DNA of 64,000 nucleotides, from the NCBI RefSeq assembly GCF_030758935.1, contig NZ_CP132333.1, positions 4,092,992 to 4,156,991 on the forward strand, in the 5' to 3' direction. This DNA is from Geothrix sp. PMB-07. Lineage in GTDB: Bacteria; Acidobacteriota; Holophagae; Holophagales; Holophagaceae. Numbering within the stretch: position 1 is the stretch's first letter; each line of letters starts with the position of its first letter. Positions 9,107-15,882 of the stretch are shown in pieces. Under the pieces are notes generated by a model, which was not told the origin of the DNA, searched no databases, and saw nothing but the letters and a program-made list of their open reading frames with translations. Both the position numbers and the translations under genes were made by a program.

Positions 9107-10852
9107 TCAGCCCCTGGCCAGATCCGAACCGCGCCGCAGCTTGTCCTGGATGTCCTGAAGCAAGCTGTCCAGGTTCTGAAGTCGATCCTTGTGCTCGGAG
9201 AGCTGCCCATGAACGGCCTGCTTTTCACGCTCGAGGGTGGCGTGCGCATCCTGCTGATCCCCCAAGGCGCGGTGGAGCCGGTTGATCTCCGCCTCCTTCT
9301 GGTCGAGGCCACTCATCAATTCCAGCCGTTCGCCATCATGCTGGATCTTGGCTGCGTCGAGATCCAGGTGCGCCGTGTTCAGCCGGGCGGACAACTGGGT
9401 GATCTCCTCCTGGTGCTGGTGGATGATCTCCTGCTGGGCGAGCAGCTTTTGCTCACGATCCGTCAGCTCGGTGCGGCTGGCATCCCGTTCGGCTTCCACC
9501 TGCTTCAGCCGCAGGCCCAGCTCCGCCAGATCCCGGCCTTGACCGCGCATGGTGGCTTCCACCCCGGCCAGTTCCATCTGGGTGGTATGGACCTTCTCCA
9601 CCTGGTTCGTCAGCTCCAGGAGGGTCGACTGGTGGAGGGCCTCCAGGTTGGCCTGCTGCTGCACCATGCCTTCGAGGGTGGCATTCAGCTGGTTCTGGGC
9701 ACTCTGGGCGTTTTCCAGCTCCCTCCGGAGAGAGGCCAGGGCTTCCTCTTTCTGGTTTAGGGCAGCCTCCCGGTCACGGTCTTTGGCAGCAAGGGCCTCG
9801 GCCATCTCGCGTGCTTTGGCCGTCAGCGCCTCTTCCAAGTCCTTGGTCTTGGCCCGGAAGGGTTCGAGGTCCATGTTTTCGCGCAGCAGACGATCCCGCT
9901 CCTTGAGGAGTTCAATGGCGCGCTGGGATTTCTCACCCACCTGATGGTTGAGGGACTCCACCTGCAGGATCAAATCGGTGCGCTCGGTGAGGGCCTCCTT
10001 CAGCTGCGCCTTGAGGGTTTCCAGGCTCTCCCCTTCCCGGCCGCGGCTTTCCTCCAGAGCCTTCAATGCGGCTTCCGTTTCAGCCAAGCGGGTTTTCAGC
10101 GCTTCCGATTCCCGGTTGCTGCGCTCCAGTTCATCCAGGTTCAGGGTGACGGAATTCAGCTGACGCTGGATCTGCTGGGCCTCGGCCTCGGCCTTCTGAA
10201 GGCGCTGCTCGGTGGCCGCCAGGCGCTGATCCTTGAGGCGCATCTCTTCGTGCAGCGAAGCGATCTGGTCTTCCAGCAGCTTCATGTGGCGGGAATCCGG
10301 CGGCACGTCTCCCGAAGGGGCATCCAGATGGGTGGTCTGGGCCGGGGAGGAGGGGCGCACTCCGAAAACGGGGGCGGAGGGTGAGCCCTGGTTATCCAGG
10401 TTGGATTTCAGGCTGTCCAGCCAGTCATCGCCCAGTTCCGTATCCACCAATTCGCCAAAGGGGTTGTCGGGGTCCAGGGTCCGTCCCGGAACCAGCGGCG
10501 TCAGGGCCGCCACCAGGGCGCTGGGTGCAATGGGTTTGTGGAGGTAGACATCTGCGCGACCCTTGAGGCTCTGGTGCCGCCGGTATTCCTCCTCGGTGGC
10601 CTTGCCGCTGATGAGAACGATCTTCACGCCATCCAGCTTGGCGTTCTTCCGAATGGAGGAGCACAGCGCGTAGCCCTTGTTGTCGGCCACTTCCACGCAA
10701 ATGAACACGGCGGCGAAATCGCCACTTTCCAACCGGGAGAGCACACCCTCCGGGGAGGAGGCCACCTCCAGGTCGAAGGCCGCTTCCAGGCTGACTTGGT
10801 GCTCTTTGAGGAAGCTCCGGTCGCTGTCCACAAGGAGAAGGCGTTGGCCCAT
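9107..10852 (-). CDS. Atypical receiver domain fused to a long coiled coil (AglZ-like architecture)
   Basis: 581 residues. Residues 1-120 form a CheY-like receiver: acidic D9/D11, the switch Ser in LISGKA and the conserved Lys in YLHKP are present, but the position of the phospho-accepting Asp carries C52 (VFICVEVADNKGY), so ordinary phosphorylation is unlikely. Residues about 185-575 are almost uninterrupted heptad-rich coiled coil. This receiver-plus-coiled-coil layout resembles Myxococcus AglZ and other polarity/scaffold proteins; the resemblance is architectural, not proven orthology. RBS AAGGACC precedes ATG 10852. It heads the minus-strand cluster down to about 3.6 kb and is isolated from the degP gene by a strong terminator. 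Confidence 0.8.
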   Translation of the reverse strand: MGQRLLLVDSDRSFLKEHQVSLEAAFDLEVASSPEGVLSRLESGDFAAVFICVEVADNKGYALCSSIRKNAKLDGVKIVLISGKATEEEYRRHQSLKGRADVYLHKPIAPSALVAALTPLVPGRTLDPDNPFGELVDTELGDDWLDSLKSNLDNQGSPSAPVFGVRPSSPAQTTHLDAPSGDVPPDSRHMKLLEDQIASLHEEMRLKDQRLAATEQRLQKAEAEAQQIQRQLNSVTLNLDELERSNRESEALKTRLAETEAALKALEESRGREGESLETLKAQLKEALTERTDLILQVESLNHQVGEKSQRAIELLKERDRLLRENMDLEPFRAKTKDLEEALTAKAREMAEALAAKDRDREAALNQKEEALASLRRELENAQSAQNQLNATLEGMVQQQANLEALHQSTLLELTNQVEKVHTTQMELAGVEATMRGQGRDLAELGLRLKQVEAERDASRTELTDREQKLLAQQEIIHQHQEEITQLSARLNTAHLDLDAAKIQHDGERLELMSGLDQKEAEINRLHRALGDQQDAHATLEREKQAVHGQLSEHKDRLQNLDSLLQDIQDKLRRGSDLARG

Positions 10853-10891
10853 GGCTGGTCCTTAGGCTGGGTTGAACCCCCAAGTCTAGCG

Positions 10892-10932
10892 GAATGAAGG
10901 AAGCCCCGGTATTCCCGGGGCTTCCTTCATTC
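10892..10932 (-). terminator. Strong 18-bp inverted-repeat terminator
   Basis: Perfect 18-bp stem (10892-10909 with 10915-10932) around a 5-base loop, 25 bases downstream of the degP stop codon. The stem starts and ends in AATGAAGGAAG/CTTCCTTCATT, so it would work mainly as an intrinsic terminator of the degP transcript and shields the receiver/coiled-coil cluster from read-through. Confidence 0.75.
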
Positions 10933-10957
10933 ACATCTTGTGCACTCGAGCTTGGGT

Positions 10958-12460
10958 TCAGCGGGGCGGAATGGCCAACGTGACCTTCTGGCTCCCGTTG
11001 GGCGTCTGGACGAAAAGCAGCAGGGGCCGCCCACCGGCCTTCTTCACCTGGGCATTGAACTCCGCCAGGTTGTTCACGGGCTGGCGGCCCACTTCCGTGA
11101 TGATCACGCCCGGCGCCAAGCCCCGGTCCGCGGCCGGGGAACGGGGATCCACGGTGGTCACCACCACACCCTTGAGCCGGTTCTTGGCATCTGCAAGTTC
11201 AACCGTGAAGCCGTAGGTCTTCTCCAGATTGACGGTCTTCGGGTCGCCCTGGGATTTCTGGGCCGGTTCATCCTCGGGCTCTTCGCCCGCATCGCGGCGG
11301 CGCTGATCCTCGATGGCCTTGCGGTCGCCCAGGGTGGCCGTCAGGGTGAGGGTCTTCCCGTCCCGCTGGACCGTGAGCTTGATGGTCTCGCCGGCGCGGC
11401 GGCCTGAAACCGCGGCCACCAGTTCATCCGGGCTGTTGACGGTCTGGCCATCCACGGCGCTGATGACATCCAGGCGCTGCAGGCCGGCCTTGTCCGCGGC
11501 CTGGCCCTTCTCCACCGCACTGACCACCACGCCCTGCTTGCTGCCCAAGGCTTCCTGATAGGCCTGGTCCAGATCCTGGGGGGTGATTCCCAGGTAGCCG
11601 CGGCTGACGGGCTTGCCGCTACGCAGGTCCTTCAGGATGCGGTTCACCATGCTGATGGGCACCGCGAAGCCGATGTTCTGGCCAGCGGGATTGATGGCGG
11701 TGTTGATGCCCACCACCTCGCCCCGCAGGTTCAGCAGGGGACCGCCCGAGTTGCCGCGGTTGATGGCGGCGTCGGTCTGCAGGAAGGAACTGACACCCGG
11801 ATCGAGCTTGCGGCCCTTGGCACTGATGATGCCCTGGGTGACGGTATGTTCCAGACCGAAGGGGTTGCCGATGGCCACCACCCACTCGCCGATGCGCAGG
11901 GAATCGGACTCACCCAGCTTGGCGAAGGGCAGGTGGGCCGCATCGATCTTGATGAGCGCAATGTCCAGTTCCTTGTCCTTGCCCAGCACGGTGGCCTTGT
12001 AGGTCTTCCCGTCGCTGGTCTTCACTTCCAACGTGTTGTCGCCGCCCATGCTGGCGATGACGTGGTGGTTCGTGAGGATCTCGCCCGAGGCCGAGATGAT
12101 CACGCCAGAGCCCGAAGAGGCCGCCTTCTGCTCGTCATCCCCGCCCCGGGGCGTGCGCCGCTGCTGGGGCCCGCCGGGGCCGAAGAAGAAATCGAAGAAA
12201 TCCTGGCCGCCCACAGATGGGTGATCAAACCCCCGGCGGTTCTTCACAAAGCTGGTGTTGGTGATGGCCACCACCGTGGGGTTCAGCTTTTCGGCCACAT
12301 CGGCGATGGGCGGCAGGCGGTCGAGCCCCTTCGCATCCACCACCACGGGCTTTTCTTCCTGGGCCGAAACCACCCAACCGTGGCTGAGACCCATGCCCAG
12401 AGCCATGCACCCGGCCGCGAAGGCCGACAACCCCAGAACCTGTTTCACCTGACGATTCAT
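10958..12460 (-). CDS. degP: DegP/DegQ-type periplasmic serine protease (Do family)
   Basis: 500 residues. Start at 12460 chosen because GAGGAG lies directly upstream and a signal peptide (about 1-33) follows; an in-frame ATG further upstream (12568) would overlap the tRNA promoter region. Trypsin-like catalytic triad: H133 (TNHHV), D166 (ELDIAL) and S238 (RGNSGG), followed by two PDZ domains (about 300-385 and 415-490). The product degrades or refolds damaged envelope proteins. A glycine/proline-rich insertion (about 93-112, after FFDFFFG) is the LA-loop region usual in this family. The gene is apparently monocistronic, ended by the terminator at 10892-10932. Confidence 0.93.
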   Translation of the reverse strand: MNRQVKQVLGLSAFAAGCMALGMGLSHGWVVSAQEEKPVVVDAKGLDRLPPIADVAEKLNPTVVAITNTSFVKNRRGFDHPSVGGQDFFDFFFGPGGPQQRRTPRGGDDEQKAASSGSGVIISASGEILTNHHVIASMGGDNTLEVKTSDGKTYKATVLGKDKELDIALIKIDAAHLPFAKLGESDSLRIGEWVVAIGNPFGLEHTVTQGIISAKGRKLDPGVSSFLQTDAAINRGNSGGPLLNLRGEVVGINTAINPAGQNIGFAVPISMVNRILKDLRSGKPVSRGYLGITPQDLDQAYQEALGSKQGVVVSAVEKGQAADKAGLQRLDVISAVDGQTVNSPDELVAAVSGRRAGETIKLTVQRDGKTLTLTATLGDRKAIEDQRRRDAGEEPEDEPAQKSQGDPKTVNLEKTYGFTVELADAKNRLKGVVVTTVDPRSPAADRGLAPGVIITEVGRQPVNNLAEFNAQVKKAGGRPLLLFVQTPNGSQKVTLAIPPR

Positions 12461-12570
12461 GGAACTCCTCACTTGGCCGGATCCCCGGCGTATCTGTTCG
12501 ATGACCACAGTCCCCCGAAGGTTCCCGCTGGTCATCCTGGGCCGACCAGGATAATCTGGGTGGTCCAACG

Positions 12571-12647
12571 GCGGCTGTAGCTCAGTTGGTTAGAGTACTG
12601 GATTGTGATTCCAGGTGTCGCCGGTTCGAGTCCGGTCAGCCGCCCCA
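12571..12647 (+). tRNA. tRNA-His (GTG), CCA encoded
   Basis: Cloverleaf with acceptor stem GCGGCTG/CAGCCGC, anticodon stem CTGGA/TCCAG and 7-base loop with GTG at 12605-12607, T-arm CGCCGGTTCGAGTCCGG. G at 12570 can pair with C at 12644, giving the extra G-1:C73 pair that identifies histidine tRNA. CCA is encoded at 12645-12647. A possible -10 box (GATAAT) lies at 12550-12555; no good -35 box is seen. Confidence 0.97.
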
Positions 12648-12686
12648 GAATGAAAAGGCCCCCGAATGGGGGCTTTTTCATTCTGG
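12645..12686 (+). terminator. Intrinsic terminator fused to the tRNA-His CCA end
   Basis: A 19-bp stem with one G-T wobble-type mismatch and a GAAT loop; the left arm begins with the CCA of the tRNA itself and the right arm contains TTTTT. It therefore ends the tRNA transcript immediately at the mature 3' end. The symmetric A and T runs make it usable in both directions. Confidence 0.7.
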
Positions 12687-12790
12687 GACAAGCCAAAGGA
12701 CTCGAACCGGCGACAGTGGGCTTGCGGAGGCCTTCCGGGGGAAGGCCGGGAGCAAGACCGGCAGACCGCCAAGCGGGCTGCGGCCGGTCA
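12687..12790 (+). repeat. tRNA-linked structured element, His copy
   Basis: An exact 18-nt inverted copy (12698-12715) of the T-arm of tRNA-His (12616-12633) is followed by GTGGGCTTGCGGAG (12716-12729), an 8-bp stem with a GGG loop (12729-12747), GGGAGCAAGACCGG (12748-12761) and a second hairpin (CCGC-CAA-GCGG, 12766-12776, extendable to 12757-12789). The same layout follows tRNA-Arg and tRNA-Pro in this window, with different stem sequences but conserved pairing. CTTGC and GCAAG flanking the hairpin can pair as an outer stem. No protein is encoded. Function unknown. Confidence 0.75.
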
Positions 12791-12811
12791 TTCTCCGTCC
12801 ACTCTCACCTA

Positions 12812-12831
12812 ATTACACTCACCCGTGTAAT
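12812..12831 (+). promoter_or_regulatory. Perfect inverted-repeat operator before the ArsR gene
   Basis: ATTACAC-N6-GTGTAAT, ending 10 bases before the arsR-type start codon. Position and symmetry are those of an autoregulatory ArsR/SmtB operator, so release of the repressor by metal would open the whole efflux operon. The very short spacing leaves little room for a 5' leader or RBS. Confidence 0.65.
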
Positions 12832-12841
12832 AATACCCCCG

Positions 12842-13243
12842 ATGGCCGCATCCACCCCGACACCCTGCCCCCCCAAGGCACCCCTCCAGGCGCGCCCGCT
12901 GCTGGACGCGCCCCTGGCCAAGGAGCTGGCGGACCTCTTCGACGTGCTGGCCTCGGGTACCCGGCTGCGGCTGCTCCACGCGCTGGTGCGGCTGGACGAT
13001 CCCTGCATGGGCGATCTGGCGGAGGCCGTGGGCATGAAGCCCCAGGCCGTCTCCAACCAGCTGCGGCGGCTGGTGGATCTGGGCATCCTCGCCACCCGCC
13101 GCCACGGCACCCACATCCACTACCGCATCGTCGATCCCTGCCTGACCCGGCTGCTGCACCATGCCCTCTGTCTCCGCGAGGAGACTCACGCCCTCTGCCT
13201 CCACGAGGAAACCCGTGGCCAAGCCCCCATGGGCCAGCCATGA
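12842..13243 (+). CDS. ArsR/SmtB-family metal-responsive repressor
   Basis: 133 residues. The winged-helix HTH (about 22-100: LADLFDVLASGTRLRLLHAL, MKPQAVSNQLRRLVDLGI, RHGTHIHYRI) is typical of ArsR. One Cys lies in the position near the recognition helix (DDPCMGDL) and further Cys/His residues are in the C-terminus (CLTRLLHHALCLREETHALCLHEE), a plausible metal site different from the classic CVC of ArsR. Start ATG 12842 chosen because the homology and the operator fit it; longer readings run through the tRNA element. Its stop overlaps the next start (ATGA). It probably represses the efflux operon 12842-18967. Confidence 0.88.
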   Translation: MAASTPTPCPPKAPLQARPLLDAPLAKELADLFDVLASGTRLRLLHALVRLDDPCMGDLAEAVGMKPQAVSNQLRRLVDLGILATRRHGTHIHYRIVDPCLTRLLHHALCLREETHALCLHEETRGQAPMGQP

Positions 13244-13509
13244 GGCGCTGGATCGCCATCCTCCTGCTCTGTTTGGCTTCCGTGTATCTGGGCGCCACCA
13301 GCCTCGATCAGTGCGCCGAAGGCCCCGGAGACGACTGCGCCCCCATCTGCCACATCCTCTGCGCCGATGGCTGCGGCACGGTGCCGGTGCCCGAGACGCC
13401 CCGGCCCCCCGCCGCGGATCCCCTGCCGGATCCCGCTTTCCTGGCGGAACAAAGCGCCGACCTGATCAGCCTCGACATCGAACCCGAGAAGGAGCCGCCC
13501 CGGGCCTGA
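13240..13509 (+). CDS. Small Cys-rich exported protein of the efflux operon
   Basis: 89 residues, not recognised as a named family. An N-terminal hydrophobic signal (RRWIAILLLCLASVYLGA) is followed by five cysteines at 25, 33, 37, 41 and 45 with His38, then a Pro-rich acidic tail. The spacing C-x7-C-x3-C-x3-C-x3-C suggests metal binding or disulfides in the periplasm. Its start is coupled to the end of the ArsR gene and it lies just before the OMF-MFP-RND genes, the place where small periplasmic metal-handling proteins (CusF- or CzcI-like roles) are often found; that role is inferred only from context. Confidence 0.7.
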   Translation: MRRWIAILLLCLASVYLGATSLDQCAEGPGDDCAPICHILCADGCGTVPVPETPRPPAADPLPDPAFLAEQSADLISLDIEPEKEPPRA

Positions 13510-13579
13510 GGCTCTGAGCGCCTAGATCCGCGGCCGGGCCTCGCCCTGCCTCGCCTTCTCCAGTCCTTTCGAGGTTCCC

Positions 13580-14755
13580 ATGCGTGCCCTCCTTCTGGGG
13601 GCTCTGCCCGGCCTGCTCCTGGCCCAGGCTCCGCCTCTTTCTTATGACGACATTCTCCAGCGGGCTCGAACCAGCCCGAGCCAACTTCGCACCGAAGCCC
13701 TGCTGGCCGAACGGCACCGCGCCCTGAGCGCCAGTCGCGGTTTCCTGCGGGATAGTCCTTCCCTGGCCGCGGCCGCGGGCCCCCGCACGCGACCCGGAGT
13801 TTCCAGCACCAGCGATCAGTCTCTGGACCTGGACCTGCCTCTCTTCCTGTCACCCGCCGTTCGCCAGCGCCTGGAGACAACCCTTGGACAGGCGGATCCC
13901 GCCTTGCGGGAAGCCACCCGCATCGAGGACCGGTTCCGCCTGCGGCAGGCCTACCTGGAGGCCTGGCTGGCAGAACGGCAGCTGCAGCTTCGGGAGGCGG
14001 ATCTCGCCACGGTTCAGACCTGGCTGAAGGCCGCCCGGGCCCGCCTGGAAGCCGGGGCTGATCCCGCCTTCCAGGTGAGTCTGGTGGAAGGCGAAACCCT
14101 GCGGGCCCTGGCGGATCTGGACGAGGCCCGGCGCCAGCGGTTGGCCGTCTGGGCGACCCTTCAGGCTCTGGCCGAGGTGCCTTCCCAGCCCGTTCCGTTG
14201 GCGGATCCCGGGGAGCCGTCCGCACTCCCCGTCGCGGAACTTCCCGCCCGATTTCAGGCCGGGGTGCTGAGGCGGGCGCTCCAGACCCGGCTGAGCCTCG
14301 ATGAACAGGCCCTCCGCCACCAGGAGGCCCTGGCCACCAGCCGCTGGAGCCTGCGGGGCAGCTATGCCCGGGAAGGTGAGGAGCGCATCGGCAAGGTCGG
14401 CCTGGCCTACCGCTTTTCGCGCCCTGGGGAAACCCAGGCCATCCGCCGCGATACCGAGGCTTCGCTCCAGGTCGCCACTCGCGAAACAGACATCGCTCTG
14501 CTGAACCTCGACGCCCGCTTTCAATCCGCCCTTACCCGGGCCCAGGAAGCGATGCCGCCCCTTCCTTTTCTTGGCTTCAGTTCGGCCCTCAAGGCCATCC
14601 AGCTTCGCCTGGAGGAAGGCCGGGAGCGGCCGTCCGAGGCCCTGCCCATCCGCCGCCAATTGCTCGAGGCCCAGGCCGCGTCCTACCGGCGCCTCCAGGC
14701 GGCCCACCTGCTCAGCGCCGAGCTCGAAGCCCTCACGCAAGGAGTGAATCCATGA
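13580..14755 (+). CDS. TolC/CusC-type outer-membrane efflux protein
   Basis: 391 residues, signal peptide 1-16, then alternating long helices and short strands of the OEP family (repeat 1 about 20-200 containing YDDILQRARTSPS; repeat 2 about 210-385). It is somewhat shorter than the usual 420-470. It should form the trimeric outer-membrane channel of the tripartite pump. The stop overlaps the next start by four bases. No good TolC-family alternative start is visible; ATG 13580 is preceded by TCGAGGTTCCC. Confidence 0.85.
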   Translation: MRALLLGALPGLLLAQAPPLSYDDILQRARTSPSQLRTEALLAERHRALSASRGFLRDSPSLAAAAGPRTRPGVSSTSDQSLDLDLPLFLSPAVRQRLETTLGQADPALREATRIEDRFRLRQAYLEAWLAERQLQLREADLATVQTWLKAARARLEAGADPAFQVSLVEGETLRALADLDEARRQRLAVWATLQALAEVPSQPVPLADPGEPSALPVAELPARFQAGVLRRALQTRLSLDEQALRHQEALATSRWSLRGSYAREGEERIGKVGLAYRFSRPGETQAIRRDTEASLQVATRETDIALLNLDARFQSALTRAQEAMPPLPFLGFSSALKAIQLRLEEGRERPSEALPIRRQLLEAQAASYRRLQAAHLLSAELEALTQGVNP

Positions 14756-15882
14756 CCCGCTTGCTTCGCCATTCCCTGCTGTCCCTGACGCTGGTGGCCA
14801 GCACAGCCTGTGGACGCAAGGCCGCCACAATTGAAGCCAAGGAGTCCCACGGAGCGGCAACGGGTCACGAGGCCGCCGACGCCCGACTGCCCCTGAAGGA
14901 CATCCGGGGCCTCCACTTCGTGGTCGTGCCCGAGCCCAGGCCCGAGGGCGCCTGGTACCCCGCCGAGGCCATCGGCGATGAATCCGCCCAGGCCCTGCTC
15001 AGCAGCCCCGTGAAGGGCATCGTCTCCGCGGTGCGGGTGCCACCCGGACAGCGCGTGAGCCCCGGCACGGTACTGCTGGCCATCCAGAGCCCGGAGCTGG
15101 CCCGGCTCAAGGCGGACTGGCTGTCCGCCCGGGCCCGACGGGAGCGCACCGAGGCCGAACTGGCCCGTGAGCAGCGGCTCTTCCAGGCCCAGGCAGGCTC
15201 CCGTCGAGAGCTGGAGACCGCGGGCAGCGAAGCCGCCACGGCCCGGGCCGAGGAGGACGCCGCCCGCCTGGCCCTGGAAGCCCGAGGCCTCAGTCCGGAA
15301 GCCGCCGGAGCCATGCTGAGCCTGCGCGCGCCAAGGGGCGGATCGGTCACCGCCTACACCGTGCAGCTGGGGCAGGGGGTCGAAGCGGGCCAGGAACTGG
15401 GCCGCTTCCAGACGGCTTCCGCGGCCATCGCACGGCTGGAGCTGCCGCTGCCCGCCCCACAGGACTGGCAGCCCGGCACCCTCACCGAGGTGCGCAAGAG
15501 TGACGGCCAGCGCTGGCAGGCACGCCTGGAGGGCACACCCGCGGCCCTCAGCACCGACACGCGCCGACTGAGCTACCGCCTGCGCCTGCTGGGTGCCACC
15601 CTGCCGCTGCCGGGCACGCCCCTGGAAGTCCGCGTGCCGTTGGCGACCTCCGTGGTGTTGCCCCAGAGCGCCCTTCAGCAGGTGGAGGGGACCTGGGGCG
15701 TCTTCGTGAAAGTCGGCGAGGCGGCGGAATTCCGGCCCGTGCGCCGCGGCCCGGAACTGGGCACGGACGTGATGGTGCTGAGTGGCGTGAAGCCCGGCGA
15801 AAGCGTGGCCGGAGAAGGCGCCTACCTGCTCAAGTCGCTCCAGATCAAGCGCAAGAGCGGAGGGGATGACCATGACCACTGA
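14752..15882 (+). CDS. RND efflux periplasmic adaptor (HlyD/CzcB family), likely lipoprotein
   Basis: 376 residues. N-terminus ends in a lipobox-like STAC (Cys20), suggesting lipid anchoring. Lipoyl-like half-motifs (SPVKGIVSAVRVPPGQRVSPGTVL and RAPRGGSVTAYTVQLGQGVEAG, positions about 85 and 190) flank an alpha-helical hairpin (about 110-175), and a beta-barrel plus membrane-proximal domain follows. The C-terminus ends in DDHDH, a possible metal-contact tail. Overlaps both neighbours, so it is co-translated with the OMF and RND subunits. Confidence 0.88.
   Translation: MTRLLRHSLLSLTLVASTACGRKAATIEAKESHGAATGHEAADARLPLKDIRGLHFVVVPEPRPEGAWYPAEAIGDESAQALLSSPVKGIVSAVRVPPGQRVSPGTVLLAIQSPELARLKADWLSARARRERTEAELAREQRLFQAQAGSRRELETAGSEAATARAEEDAARLALEARGLSPEAAGAMLSLRAPRGGSVTAYTVQLGQGVEAGQELGRFQTASAAIARLELPLPAPQDWQPGTLTEVRKSDGQRWQARLEGTPAALSTDTRRLSYRLRLLGATLPLPGTPLEVRVPLATSVVLPQSALQQVEGTWGVFVKVGEAAEFRPVRRGPELGTDVMVLSGVKPGESVAGEGAYLLKSLQIKRKSGGDDHDH

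Noticed and set aside
12586-13509. Long plus-strand frame running from tRNA-His into the ArsR region
   Set aside because: Its start lies inside the tRNA, no RBS, and the ArsR and Cys-rich genes in other frames have homology and coupled starts.
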